A stretch of 64,000 nt of DNA, taken from Excoecaria cochinchinensis. Its lineage: Eukaryota; Streptophyta; Magnoliopsida; Malpighiales; Euphorbiaceae. The stretch is from contig CANTUQ010000035.1 in assembly GCA_947683425.1 (NCBI GenBank), positions 5,317,001-5,381,000 of the forward strand, read 5' to 3'. The notes under the pieces were generated by a model, which saw only the letters and a program-made list of their open reading frames with translations, did no database searches and was not told the DNA's origin. Positions 20,289-32,276 of the stretch are shown here, piece after piece. A program made the translations under genes and the position numbers. Positions within the stretch are counted from its first letter, which is position 1. The number at the start of each line of letters is the position of its first letter.

Positions 20289-22052
20289 TCTTAAGAGTGG
20301 GGGAAGATAGTGTGCAATATCAAATGGATAAATCCTTAAAATATCCCATGGATGAGAATGTGTGCATGAAAATAGATGTCATTGATGCCTGTGTTTTGGA
20401 AGTGTTAGACAATGTAGGTCAAGAAGAGGTTGATTTTGAAGAAGAAGTCCATGAAGAGGTAGAGCAAGAGAGCTCAAGACCTGAACGTCTAAATAGAAAT
20501 GAAGCTCCATTGCCACCATCCATTGTAAGTCCTCCTAATGTTGAATTGAAAGAGCTACCTACTCATTCGAGGTATGCATTTTTTGGTCCAGATCATACTT
20601 TACCATTATTATTTCTAACAAACTCACTAGTGCACAAGAGTCTTCATTATTAGAGGTTGGCAAATTTCTGATCTGAAAGAAATTAGTCCTAATGTAGTAA
20701 TGCATAGGATTAACATGGTAGATGAATGTCAACCAAAAGCTGATAGAAAAAGAAGGCTTAATCCTAATATAAAAGAAGTTGTAAAGAAAGAAGTCATTAA
20801 GCTATTAGATGCTGGAATTATTTATCCAATTTCAAATAGTTCTTGGGTAAGTCCTATTCATTGTGTACCAAAGAAAGGGGGTATGACAGTAGTTAGAAAT
20901 GAGATTGGGGAATTGATTCCTGCTAGAACCACCACCGGTTGGAGGGTATGTATTGACTATAGGAAGTTAAATTTAGCCACTAGAAAGGATCATTTTCCTT
21001 TACCATTCAATGACCAAATATTAGAAAGGATAGCTGGCCATTCTCATTATTGCTTCTTAGATGGTTATTCAGGATATTTTCAAATATTTATATATCCTAA
21101 TGACCAAGAAAAAACCACCTTTACTTGTCCTTATGGGACTTTTGCCTATAGAAGAATGCCATTTGGGTTATGCAATGCACCAGCAACTTTTTAAAGGTGC
21201 ATGACTTCTATTTTTGGGGATATAATAGAAGACATTACGGAAGTGTTCATGGATGATTTTTCTATGTGTGGGGACTCATTTGAGTTATGTTTAAGTAATT
21301 TAGATAGAGCATTGGCTAGATGTGAGGAAACTAATTTGGTACTAAATTGGGAGAAATGTCATTTTATGGTTGAAGAAGGAATTGTTCTAGGCCATAAAAT
21401 TTCAAGTAAAGCGATTGAGGTAGATAGAGCTAAAACAGAACTGATTCAGAAATTACCTCCACCAACTACACTTAAGGGTGTAAGGTCATTTTTTGGACAC
21501 GCTGGTTTTTATAGAAGGTTTATAAAGGATTTTTCCTTAATTGCTAAGCCTTTAACTAATTTGTTAGTTAAGTATGTACCTTTTGAATTTTTTCATGCAT
21601 GTATGCAAGCTTTTGATACTTTAAAAAATGATCTTGTAAGTGCACCTATAATTGCTTCTTTTAATTGGGAATTACCTTTTGAAATTATGTGTGATGCAAG
21701 TGACCTTGCTATTGGATGTGTGTTAGGACAAAGACAAGGTAAAAATTTGCATGTGATTTACTATGCTAGCCATACATTGTCATCACCTCAAGTTAATTAC
21801 ACAACTACTGAAAAAGAAATGTTAGCGATTGTCTATGCATGTGATAAGTTTAGGTCTTACTTGTTAGGATCTAAAGTAATCATCTATACAGATCATGCTG
21901 CATTAAGGTACTTATTTGCTAAACAAGATGCTAAACCTAGATTAATTCGTTGGTTTCTTTTATTGCAAGAGTTTGACCTTGAAATTAGATACAAGAAGGG
22001 ATCTGAAAATTTAGTGGCTGATCACTTGTCAAGGTTAGAAAATGATGAATGA
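20255..22052 (+). pseudogene. Linker, reverse transcriptase and RNase H of the Athila-like element
   Basis: The linker (20262-20653) is acidic and ends near LKELPTHSRYAFFG, with a break near 20653. RT follows: ADRKRRLNPNIKEVVKKEV, GWRVCIDYRKLN, the first catalytic region CFLDGYSGYFQI, then YRRMPFGLCNAPATF. A TAA at 21192-21194 sits where Gln is expected, and the frame continues unchanged. The catalytic box is VFMDDFSMCGDSFE near 21246-21290. RNase H has MCDASDLAIGCVLGQ, TEKEMLAIVYACDKFR, IYTDHAALRYL and VADHLSRLENDE up to 22052. Confidence 0.88.
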
Positions 22053-22638
22053 CCTATAGGAGATAACAATGAAATAAATGAATCCTTTCCGGGTGAATCT
22101 CTCATGTTTATTGAGCAAGTAAATGGTCTTTGGTATGCAGATTTTGCTAATTTTCTTGCTGCAGGAATTGTACCTAATGATTTGACATGGCAACAAAAGA
22201 AAAAATTCTTTAGTGATGTAAAAAATTATCTTTGGGAAGAACCCTATTTATTTAAGATAAGTGGGGATGGTATTATCCGTAGATGTGTTAATGAGGGTGA
22301 GTATGCAAACATTCTAACACATTGTCATTCATCTTTGTATTCTGATCATAATGGTAGTACTAAGACTGCCTCTCGTGTGCTAGAATGTGGTTTTTTTTTG
22401 CCTACGTTATGTCATGATGCTAGAATATTTGTAGCTCATTGTGATAAGTGCCAAAGAGCTGATAACATTGGGAAAAGAGATGAAATGCCTTTGAACAATA
22501 TTTTGGAAGTAGAGATATTTGATGTGTGGGGGATAGACTTCACGGGTCCTTTTCCTACCTCATTTGGACAAAATTACATTTTGGTTGGTGTTGACTATGT
22601 ATCCAAATGGGTTGAAGCCAAAGCAACATCAACTAATG
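22053..22638 (+). pseudogene. Integrase N-terminal half of the Athila-like element
   Basis: The HHCC finger (HCHSSLYSDHNG ... AHCDKCQRADN, 22320-22460) is followed by the first catalytic Asp in VWGIDFTGPFP (near 22527) and VDYVSKWVEAKAT. The gene is cut at TAATG (22634-22638) by the solo LTR D. A few residues are unusual (for example HNGS where an HFG-type motif is common). Confidence 0.85.
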
Positions 22639-23463
22639 TGATGCGGAACCCCAAGGGCGGAACCCCAAGGCTAAAGAACCCGAAACCCCTTAAACACACA
22701 ATATGGCATGAACATGAACAAGAAGAAACTCCCAATCTAAAGAACCCCCAAACAACATGTGAATGGAAACGCTTATAATAGATTGATTTAGAAACATAAG
22801 AACAGAATTCGCCACAAAGTAAATACCTTGATAAGAATTTAAGTTCTTGATGCAAAAGAAGAAGACAAGCTTTCCTCTCCAATGAAGAAAATTCGGCCAA
22901 GCCAAATGATGATATTCAAAAGTGTTTTAGATATGTCTTTTACAACTTACAATGAGGTATTTATAGCCCCCAAAAGGTAGGTAACCCTAAATAAGTCAAA
23001 AGTCCACCTAACACATGGCCACCTAACACATGGGCCTCCCACCAAACCCTAAATAAGTCAAAAGTTCACCTAACACATGGGCCTCCCACCAAATAACTAA
23101 AGCCCAAACTTATTAACTCTAAAATACAACAACCCACAAGCCTCAAATAATTAATTTAAATGAGCCCAAGCTAAAGTAAGCCCAACTCACTTAAAATAAG
23201 CCTATTAAGCTATATGAGGGTCCAACTAAATAATTAAAACAAAACAAGTTCAACATAATAAAATAAGCCCCTTGGGCAGCCTAAAGCTACTCTTCGAGAT
23301 TGAAATAATTAATCAAGCACAACTGAAGCCCATCTTTTGCATTTGGCCCCATTGGATTAGATATAGCACAATTTGGCTCAACTCTCTCTTGAATCTCCAT
23401 AGCTTCCACAATTCAGCCTGCGTAGGATTGCCATGACGGGTTGACCCCCCTGTGCACGCATCA
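22639..23463 (-). repeat. Solo LTR D, inverted, TSD TAATG
   Basis: It is flanked by TAATG at 22634-22638 and 23464-23468. Its termini are the D-family ends. At the U5 end the 14-mer GCGGAACCCCAAGG is directly duplicated (22642-22669), which the other copies lack. There is no internal sequence. Confidence 0.93.
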
Positions 23464-24024
23464 TAATGATTCCAAGGTGGTTATGAAATTCTTAAATAAG
23501 ATCTTTTCAAGGTTTGAAGTGCCAAGAGCCATCATAAGTTATGGAGGTAAGCATTTTATTAATCGCTCTTTTGATTCTTTATTACATAAATATGGTGTGC
23601 ATCATAGGGTAGCTACTCCATATCATCCACAAACTAGTGGTCAAGTAGAGGTATCTAATAGGGAACTAAAATGGATCTTAGAAAAAACATTTTCTAGCTC
23701 TAGGAAGGATAAGCACATAAGCTTGATGATGCATTATAGGCATATCGCACAGTATTTAAAGCACCTATTGGAATGACACCATATAGGTTAGTATATGGAA
23801 AAGCTCGTCATTTGCCTATTGAGTTAGAGCATAAAGCATATTGGGCTATTAGAACTTTAAATTATGACATTAAAGATGCAAGTGTTAAAAGATGTTTGCA
23901 ACTTAATGAGCTTGATGAATTAAGACTTCTTTCTCATAAAAATGCTATGATATACAAAGAAAGATCCAAAAAATGGCATGACGCTCATATTAGATACAAA
24001 AGTTTCAAGATTGGGGATAAGGTC
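23464..24024 (+). pseudogene. Integrase core, second part, Athila-like
   Basis: The gene continues after the solo LTR with SKVVMKFLNKIFSRFEVPRA. The second catalytic Asp is replaced by Tyr (TAT at 23540-23542, context IISYGGKHF). The Glu is present in HPQTSGQVEVSNREL. A frame change near 23770 leads into TPYRLVYGKARHLPIELEHK. The segment ends at AGGTC (24020-24024), where the LTR C element entered. Confidence 0.85.
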
Positions 24025-24872
24025 TGATACGGATCATCCAACCATTAAAGACCCTTTGAAGATGCCTAGTGGTCCAGTCACAAGAGGGAGAGCTAAGAAG
24101 CTGAAAATGGCTATGACAACTTATGTACAAGGCTTTGTTATTCAAGAGCTGAATGAAGATGTCTTTGAGAAGTGTCAAAAAGAGCTTGAAGGATGTTTTC
24201 ACAAAGTACTTAGCCTTTTGGAAGCTTCTAGTGAAATTGGGCCAACTTAAGCCATTTTTGGGCCAATTTAAGTCATTTTTGGGTTTATACTACTTTGGGC
24301 TTTATTTGTACAAGTCATGTGCTTCATTTAAAAGTCACATGACTCATTTATTTAATGACTTAATGGGCTAAATGAATTGGGCTTTTAGATTGGGTTTAGT
24401 TTAGTTATTTTGGATTTTTAATTAGTCATTCTTTTAGGCTTATTTTAAGTGTGTTTAATTCATTAGTTTGGGCTTAATTTATCTTGTAAAGCCCATGAAC
24501 AATTCGGCCACACCATGTTTAAGGCCTAATTAGGGTTTTCTTTATGTTATTTTGCTAGCTAGGGTTAGCCACCATATAAATAGGCTATTATGGATTGTAA
24601 ACGGGAGATTTTGAATGATAATTATTGGCATAGCCGAATTTATTTGCTTAGATTAAGAGAGTGAATTGCTTTCTTTTCTATTGCATTAAGAATTTTATTA
24701 ACTTATCAATTATTTGATTGTGGCATTTTTCAGGTTCTTTAATTCCCGATTATTTGCGTTTTCAGTCACAGGTTGATTGGGGGTTCAATAGGGAGGGTGT
24801 TTATCTGATTTGGTTTGCTATTCGAATTGTATGTGTGGGTTTGTAGCTCTCTAGCTATTGGGTTCCGCATCA
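24025..24872 (+). repeat. 5' LTR C (848 bp)
   Basis: It starts TGATACGGATCATCC and ends TTGGGTTCCGCATCA. TATAAATA is at 24575-24582. The first 226 bp are an open frame (24026-24250) that encodes LKMPSGPVTRGRAKKLK and ends SEIGPT. No PBS follows. Confidence 0.9.
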
Positions 24873-26772
24873 AAGGGTGTGCACACTTATTGTTGATGGA
24901 GGTAGTTGCACCAATGTAGCTAGTGTGAGTATGGTTGATAAGCTGAATTTGGTATGTGAAAAGCATCCTAGACCTTATAAATTACAATGGCTGAATGACA
25001 GTGGAGAGGTCAAGGTAACAAGGCGAGTAAGAGTGCCATTTTCTATTGGGAGGTTTAAGGATGAGGTGGTTTGTGATGTGGTACCTATGCAGGCAGGCCA
25101 TTTACTTTTGGGAAGGCCTTGGCAATTTGATAGACATGTTTTGCATAATGGGTACACTAACCATTATTCTTTTTCTTATGAAGGTACAAAGGTTACATTA
25201 GCTCCATTATCACCTCAAGAAGTGTTTGAAGATCAAAAGAAATTAGTTGAGAGGGAGAGAGAGGCTTTGGCCAAGAGAGAAGAGGGGAGTGAAATTAAGA
25301 GAGAAAAAGAAAGAAAAGGGGAAAAAGAGGCCAGAAAAGAAACAAAACAAATAAATGGCCCATTGGTGAGTGAAAACAAGAAAGGTGGGAGGCAAAAACA
25401 GAATTTTTATGTAAGGGCAAGGGAGGTTAAGAGTGCTTTAGCAATAGGGCAGCCATTGATCCTTGTAACCTACAAAGAGATTTTGTTTTCTGACACTGAC
25501 ATTGACCATGAATCTTTGCCTTCTAGTTTTGTGTCTTTGTTACAGGAATATTCAGATGTCTTTCCTGATGAGCTACCAGATGGATTACCACCTTTGAGAG
25601 GGATAGAACATCAGATTGATTTCATACCTGGATCAACCATTCCTAACCGACCAGCCTATAGAAGCAATCCTAAGGAAACTAAGGAAATGCAAAGGCAAGT
25701 GGAAGAACTCATGGAGAAGGGTTTGGTTAGGGAGAGTATGAGTCCTTGCGCAGTACCCGTTTTATTGGTGCCTAAGAAGGATGGAACTTGGAGGATGTGT
25801 GTTGATTGTCGTGCAGTCAACAAAATCACTGTAAAGTATAGACATCCTATCCCTAGGCTTGATGATATGCTAGACGAATTTTGTGGTGCTGTGTATTTTA
25901 CTAAGATTGATTTAATGAGTGGATATCATCAAATAAGAATGAAACCTGGTGATGAATGGAAAACAGCTTTCAAAACTAAATATGGTTTGTATGAGTGGTT
26001 AGTCATGCCTTTTGGGCTATCTAACGCCCCTAGCACATTTATGAGACTTATGAACCATGTATTGCATGCATATTTAGGAAAGTTTGTTGTTGTTTACTTT
26101 GATGATATACTCATTTACAGCAAGTCTTTTGAGGAACATATTGAGCATGTTAAGTTAGTTTTGCAAACCTTAAGGAATGAAAAGTTGTATGCTAAACTTA
26201 AAAAGTGCACATTTTGTATAGATAGACTTGTTTTTCTTGGTTTTGTGGTGAGTGCACAGGGTATTGAAGTAGATGAAGAGAAAGTTCAGGCAATTAGAGA
26301 TTGGCCCACGCCTAAGTCCATTTCGGATGTGAGGAGCTTTCATGGCTTAGCAAGTTTTTATAGGCGTTTTGTGCGGGATTTATCTTCTGTTGCTGCACCA
26401 CTTACAGAAATCATAAAGAAGGAAGTTGGGTTTAAATGGGGAGAAGCACAGCAAAAGGCTTTTGAGAATTTAAAAGGGAAGTTGTGTTCTGCTCCTATTT
26501 TATCTTTGCCTAATTTTGATAAAACTTTTGAAATTGAGTATGATGCTTCTGGTGTAGGTATTGGGGCTGTTCTAATGCAAGAAAAGAAACCAGTAGCATA
26601 CTTTAGTGAGAAGCTTCATGGAGCCCAGCTCAATTATTCAACCTATGACAAGGAGCTTTATGCCTTGGTGAGAGCATTGGATGTGTGGCAGCATTACCTC
26701 CTACCTAAGGAGTTTGTCATTCACACCGATCACGAGTCCCTCAAACACTTGAAGGGACAAGGAAGGCAGAAT
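24873..26772 (+). pseudogene. Protease, RT and partial RNase H of the LTR C element
   Basis: The frame starts right at the LTR end with CTLIVDGGSCTNVASVS (protease active site at about 24890), then HLLLGRPWQFDRH. A charged linker is followed by DVFPDELPDGLPPLRGIEHQ and RT with KIDLMSGYHQ and VVVYFDDILIYSK (near 26090-26128). RNase H is present up to HTDHESLKHLKGQGR and ends near 26765. Everything before the protease is absent. This is the longest uninterrupted RT frame in the window: no stop occurs between 24877 and the deletion junction. Confidence 0.88.
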
Positions 26773-27109
26773 TGGTCAAATCCTTACATGAGAAAGCGCG
26801 GGCAAACATTGAAAAGAAAAACAAGCAATATGCTGATAAGGCAAATAGGGGAAGGAAACAAGTGGTGTTCACTCCTGGAGATTGGGTTTGGGTGCATTTT
26901 CGGAAGGAATGATTTCAAAACCAAAGGAAAGGAAAGTTGGATGCACGCGGTGATGGTCCTTTTCAAGTTTTGGAGCGCATCAACGATAATGCCTATAAAA
27001 TAGACTTGTCAGGTGAGTATGGTGTTTCTGCTACATTTAATGTTTTTGACCTTTCTCCTTTTGATGTGGATGCAGATTTGAGGACAAATCTTTTTGAGGA
27101 GGGAGGGAA
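26773..27109 (+). pseudogene. Integrase C-terminal fragment of the LTR C element
   Basis: After the deletion junction the integrase resumes in a different frame: KARANIEKKNKQYADKANRG, then GDWVWVHF, a TGA near 26910, GPFQVLERINDNAYKIDL, GVSATFNVFDLSPF and DLRTNLFEEGGND at the PPT. The HHCC finger and catalytic core are gone. The apparent long ORF through the junction to 27003 is a frameshifted reading. Confidence 0.85.
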
Positions 27110-27954
27110 TGATACGGATCATCCAACCATTAAAGACCCTTTGAAGATGCCTAGTGGTCCAGTCACAAGAGGGAGAGCTAAGAAGCTGAAAATGGCTATG
27201 ACAACTTATGTACAAGGCTTTGTTACTCAAGAGCTGAATGAAGATGTCTTTGAGAAGTGTCAAAAAGAGCTTGAAGGAGGTTTTCACAAAGTACTTAGCC
27301 TTTTGGAAGCTTCTAGTGAAATTGGGCCAACTTAAGCCATTTTTGGGCCAATTTAAGTCATTTTTGGGTTTATACTACTTTGGGCTTTATTTGTACAAGT
27401 CATGTGCTTCATTTAAAAGTCACATGACTCATTTATTTAATGACTTAATGGGCTAAACGAATTGGGCTTTTAGATTGGGTTTAGTTTAGTTATTTTGGGT
27501 TTTTAATTAGTCATTCTTTTGGGCTTATTTTAAGTGTGTTTAATTCTTTAGTTTGGGCTTAATTTATCTTGTAAAGCCCATGGACACTTCGGCCACACCA
27601 TGTTTAAGGCCTCATTAGGGTTTTCTTTATGTTATTTTGCTAGTTAGGGTTAGCCACCATATAAATAGGCTATTATGGATTGTAAATGGCAGATTTTGAA
27701 TGATAATTATTGGCATAGCCGAATTTATTTGCTTAGATTAAGAGAGTGAATTGCTTTCTTTTCTATTGCATTAAGAATTTGATTAACTCAATTATTTGAT
27801 TGTGGCGTTTTTCAGGTTCTTTAATTTCCGATTATTTGCGTTTTCAGTCACAGGTTGATTGGGGGTTCAATAGGGAGGGTGTTTATCTGATTTGGTTTGC
27901 TATTCGAATTGTATGTGTGGGTTTGTAGCTCGCTAGCTATTGGGTTCCGCATCA
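27110..27954 (+). repeat. 3' LTR C (845 bp) with encoded tail
   Basis: It starts after the PPT GAGGAGGGAGGGAA and ends CCGCATCA before AGGTC. The integrase frame continues into it (to 27335) as TDHPTIKDPLKMPSGPVTRG and onwards, about 75 residues. It is nearly identical to the LTR at 24025. Confidence 0.9.
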
Positions 27955-28209
27955 AGGTCCTATTATACAATTCTAGGTTAAAACTATTTCCTGGAAAATT
28001 GAGATCTAGATGGAGTGGATCCTTTGAGGTCAACCAAGTTTTTTATCATGGTTATTTGGAGCTCAAAAATAGTAAAGGGGAATTATTTAAAACAAATGGT
28101 CAAAGATGCAAGGTCTATTTAGAGGAAACTTTTCATGGTAGAGAGGTTTCCTATATCTCTTTAAAAATGGTTTGAAAACTACTTACATTTCTTTTTATTT
28201 TGCACTTAC
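27955..28209 (+). pseudogene. Integrase C-terminus and pol end of the Athila-like element
   Basis: Continuing from 24024, the sequence reads VLLYNSRLKLFPGKLRSRWS then GSFEVNQVFYHGYLELKN and GQRCKVYLE. This is the typical C-terminal end of Athila-group integrase. It ends near 28176, and about 30 bp later CTTAC marks the insertion of B2. Confidence 0.88.
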
Positions 28210-29333
28210 TGATATGAGCATAACCAAGCATAATGGCAACAAGAAGCTTAAAGAAGTCCTACAAGCATTCATGAGGCCTTATGTAGAGAAGATACAAGTT
28301 TAAGAGGGGAAAGAAGCTGAATTGGGCTATGAAGACAAGTTGGGGCCGAATGGTCAAATGGGCCTTCAAGCTATTTTGTTTAGCTTCTATTCTTGTATTG
28401 ACATATAATTAAATGTATTTGGGCGGCCTAGTACCTTAGAAAACGTTTTGGGCTTATTTAATTAGGTTTGTTTTATTTTTGGGCTTATTTGAGTATTTTG
28501 GGTAGTTTAAGTGGGTAGGCTAAAGTTGGGCTTATCTCTTCTAAAGAGTTGGGCCTAAATAACTAATTGAGGCTTAGAAAACATGAGGGGGCCGGATTTG
28601 AAAGAGGAGAGCTGAATTTGGATGGGTTTGAGTCAAATTTAGCTTTATGCCTACATTGGTGAACTTGGGGTCCTAAATTTTAGGAATGAGTTTTCCTTGA
28701 TAAATACTTATTATTTTGGGATATTATTGAATAGAGTTTGATGGAGAAACAATAGGATGAATTTATCCTGAGTGAGTTAGCCAAATTCCACTTGTAGCCA
28801 AAATTGAGTTTGCATTCATTTTCCTTAGGATAATCATTAGCTTTTAGGATTCTTTTCAGATTGTATTTATCTTTATTTATTCATATACTTAGTTCATATT
28901 GTGGCCAAATACATGTAGATAAAGGTTAGGAATTATTTTTGTTATTTATTTTATTAATTATCTCTTAGAGTTAGTGTTTGATTATAACTCCTCTAGGGAG
29001 GGGTGGCTGCCTAGCCTATATAAAGGGCTGAACTTCTTCATTTGTATTTTATATTTTGCATATCTTATGATTAATGAATTTTCATTGACTGAAATTGTGA
29101 GAGTTAATTTCTATTGATTCTTGCTATTGTATGAAGAATTAGACTTAGGCAATTTGCATGGTTAATGTATGCTTGATTCTTATTCTTCTTACTTTCTAAA
29201 TCAATCTATTATAAGCGTTTCCATTCAATCTTGTTTGGGGGTTCTTTAGATTGGGGGTTTATTCACTTGTTTATGATCAATATTCATGGTATGTTGGCGT
29301 TCTAGTTTGCATATAGGCTGGGGTTCCGCATCA
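28210..29333 (+). repeat. 5' LTR B of B2 (1124 bp)
   Basis: From TGATATGAGCATAACC to GGGGTTCCGCATCA, with TATATAAAG at 29017-29025. The tail coding segment has lost LPQGPITRSR in frame and carries a TAA where Gln is found in LTR B at 4413. Confidence 0.9.
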
Positions 29334-29335
29334 AT

Positions 29336-29347
29336 TGGTATCAGAGC
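29336..29347 (+). promoter_or_regulatory. Primer binding site of B2
   Basis: TGGTATCAGAGC lies two bases after the LTR. The leader (29348-30171) resembles that of B1 closely and carries CACGTG at 30106-30111 shortly before the start codon. Nothing else is recognised in it. Confidence 0.88.
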
Positions 29348-30171
29348 TTAGGCTAAGTGATAAATTCTTAACTATCCTTTAATTTTGTCTTCTTGAAATT
29401 CTTGCTTTGTTTTGGCCGAATAGGACTTTGCATCTAGTTCCTTATTTGGTTTTTTCTCAATTGTGTTAAATTACCTATCTCAAGTATTTGATCATTAGTT
29501 GTGTGAATAACGATTGAAAAAAAAAAAGAAAACTTATATACGTATCAAAAAAAAATCTAGAAATTATCTTGCATTCAATTCGGGTCCTATTATCTTGTTA
29601 AGTTCAAATTTGATCAATTAAGCTAGAACTTCCATAATTGGTTTGATTTCTTCAAAGATCAAGTTAAGTACTCATTGTTTTTGGATTTTGGGTGATATTA
29701 TTGCATGCTTTCTTTGATTTTCTTTTTGTTGAGTCTATATAAAATCTGTTTAAACTAATCATTAGGTTTAGTTAAACATCGCATTTAAGTGCATCCGTCT
29801 TGTCTATTCTTTTCATTCTAAGTTATCAATTTGTGTGTCTAAACTGTTTTTGGTTCCAACTACAATAGTTTAACATATTGCACATTGTTGAACATCTTTA
29901 TACACTAAAGCGCACGAAATTTATCTCTTGTGTGCTATTTCCAAGTTTGTTCAATTTTGGTCAATTTGCCTCTAAAATTAGTACTCGTTGTTGTTCTTGT
30001 TGAGTATTCATTGTTTCCAAATCAAACTACTTAATTGTGCACATTTGTTTGAGTTTGTTTCTGAAGTACAATTGCGAGAAATTAAGTCATGAGTTGAGAG
30101 ACAAACACGTGAGGCAGTGAATTGTGAGGTTTTTTTTTTTCCTTCTAATGATTATTTGCAGCTTATAAATC

Positions 30172-30998
30172 ATGTCAAGAAGGGAAAGAACAGAGACAAT
30201 GCATGAGGAGGAGGATGAACATCTGCTTGACGTGAAAACAATGTATAAAACATTCATGAGTGAGGTAAAGAAGTTGAATTCTAGGATGGATCGAGCGGAG
30301 GAGATAATTGATAAGTCTACTAGAATTCAAAACCGACGTAGATCAATTAACACTCATAGTAAAAATGAAGATTCTAAAGATATGGAATTGCATTTTAAAC
30401 AACTTTCTAGACTATTAAGTACGTATATGAGACAAGAGAAAAGAAAGAGGAAGTTGTAGTAGAAGAGATTATTTGTGAAGCTGAAAGAGATACCATAGAT
30501 TTGTATGACAGTGAGGTTGTGAGTGAGGAAGGAATAAGTGTAAGTGAAGATGTTATTTCCTTGAGTGAAAAGGAAGAAGATTGTGAAAGGGAAAAAGATT
30601 GTGTAATAGAGATGAAAGATCAACATGTTATGATTGATCCTGTAATGCTTAAGGAGGTTGAATTGAACATAGAAAAAGAAGAGAGTCATATTCAGAATGA
30701 AATGGTTGTACTGACTAACAATGTTTTTCCGAGTTTTCATGTTAACTTGCAGGATCATGATGAGTTCTTTCCTCAAGAAGCATTCATTTTATTTCCATCT
30801 GTTCACAAGATCATCTATGAAGATCAATTTATTCCACAAGTTTCCATTCCCAATTTGAACAAGACGAAGATTCGAGGACGAATCTTTTCTAAAGAGGGAG
30901 GGGATGATATGAGCACAACCAAGAATAATGGCAACAAGAAGCTTAAAGAAGTCCTACAAGCATTCATGAGGCCTTATGTAGAGAAGATACAAGTTTAA
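30172..30998 (+). pseudogene. Orphan-domain gene of B2, one frameshift
   Basis: The start MSRRERTETMHEEEDEH is followed by the coiled-coil segment FMSEVKKLNSRMDRAEEI and the basic segment up to MRQEKRK. A small deletion near 30445-30450 shifts the frame. The downstream frame is open to 30998: EMKDQHVMIDPVMLKEVELN, FPQEAFILFPSVHKIIYEDQ, IPNLNKTKIRGRIF. It runs across the PPT into the 3' LTR (DDMSTTKNNGNKKLKEVLQ). Only this lesion separates it from a full-length product of about 275 residues. It has no gag core or zinc knuckle. Confidence 0.82.
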
Positions 30999-31020
30999 GA
31001 GGGGAAAGAAGCTGAATTGG
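30905..31020 (+). repeat. 3' LTR B of B2, segment 1
   Basis: It starts TGATATGAGC after AAAGAGGGAGGGGA and is interrupted after ATTGG (31016-31020). Segments 2 and 3 are 31904-32276 and 37035-37678. The last segment holds TATATAAAG at 37362-37370 and ends CCGCATCA. Confidence 0.9.
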
Positions 31021-31903
31021 TGATGCGTGCACAGGGGGGTCAACCCATCATGGCAATCCTACGCAGGCCGAATTGTGGAAGCTATGGAGATTCAAGAGAG
31101 AGTTGAGCCAAATTGTGCTATATCTAATCCAATGGGGCCAAATGCAAAAGATGGGCTTCAATTGTGCTTGATTAATTATTTCAATCTCGAAGAGTAGCTT
31201 TAGGCTGCCCAAGGGGCTTATTTTATTATGTTGAACTTGTTTTGTCTTAATTATTTAGTTGGACCCTCATATAGCTTAATAGGCTTATTTTAAGTGAGTT
31301 GGGCTTACTTTAGCTTGGGCTCATTTAAATTAATTATTTTAGGCTTGTGGGTTGTTGTATTTTAGAGTTAATAAGTTTGGGCTTTAGTTATTTGGTGGGA
31401 GGCCTATGTGTTCGCCTTTGACTTATTTAGGGTTTGATGGGAGGCCCATGTGTTAGATGGCCATGTGTTAGGTGGGCATGTGTTAGGTGGCCTTTTGACT
31501 TATTTAGAGTTTGGTGGGAGGCCCATGTGTTAGGTGGCCATGTGTTAGGTGGATTTTTGACTTATTTAGGGTTACCTACCTTTTGGGGGCTATAAATACC
31601 TCATTATAAGTTGTAAAACACACATCTAAAACACTTTTGAATATCATTATTTGGCTTGGCCGAATTTTCTTCAAGGGAGAGGATTTGCTTGTCTTCTTCT
31701 TTTGCATCAAGAACTTAAATTCTTATCAAGGTATTTACTTTGTGACGAATTCTGTTCTTATGTTTTTAAATCAATCTATTATAAGAATTCCATTCACATG
31801 TTGTTTGGGGGTTCTTTAGATTGGGAGTTTCTTCTTGTTCATGTTCATGCCATATTGTGTGTTTAAGGGGTTTCGGGTTCTCTAGCCTTGGGGTTCCGCA
31901 TCA
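31021..31903 (+). repeat. Solo LTR D, forward, TSD ATTGG
   Basis: From TGATGCGTGCAC to CCGCATCA, 883 bp, flanked by ATTGG at 31016-31020 and 31904-31908. It is longer than other D copies because the GCCATGTGTTAGGTG repeats (about 31440-31560) are expanded. TATA region GCTATAAATACC is at about 31589. Confidence 0.93.
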
Positions 31904-32276
31904 ATTGGGCTATGAAGACAAGTTGGGGCCGAATGGTCAAATGGGCCTTCAAGCTATTTTGTTTAGCTTCTATTCTTGTAATGACATATAATTAAATGTA
32001 TTTGGGTGGCCTAGTACCTTAGAAAACGTTTTGGGCTTATTTAATTAGGTTTATTTTATTTTTGGGCTTATTTGAGTATTTTGGGTAATTTAAGTGGGTA
32101 GGCTAAAGTTGGGCTTATCTCTTCTAAAGAGTTGAGCCTAAATAACTAATTGAGGCTTAGAAAACATGAGGGGCCGGATTTGAAAGGGGAGAGCTGAATT
32201 TGGATGGGTTTGAGTCAAATTTAGCTTTATGCCTACATTGGTGAACTTGGGGTCCTAAATTTTAGGAATGGGTTTT
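31904..32276 (+). repeat. 3' LTR B of B2, segment 2
   Basis: It resumes LTR B after the solo LTR D and runs to GTTTT (32272-32276), where the LTR A composite begins. Confidence 0.9.

Larger units (their letters stand above)
24025..27954 (+). mobile_element. LTR C chromovirus deletion derivative, TSD AGGTC
   Basis: Two LTRs (24025-24872 and 27110-27954) enclose a protease-RT-partial RNase H block joined to the integrase C-terminus. AGGTC flanks both ends. The PBS, leader and gag are missing, because the 5' LTR is followed at once by the protease. RNase H end, HHCC finger and DDE core are missing too. The lineage is the same as element I (DGGSCTNVAS, YFDD, GPFQVLERINDNAYKI). Confidence 0.9.

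Noticed and set aside
24877..27003. A single 708-codon fusion protein in the LTR C element
   Set aside because: The last about 75 codons are a frameshifted reading of the integrase C-terminus beyond a deletion; the true frame is another one.
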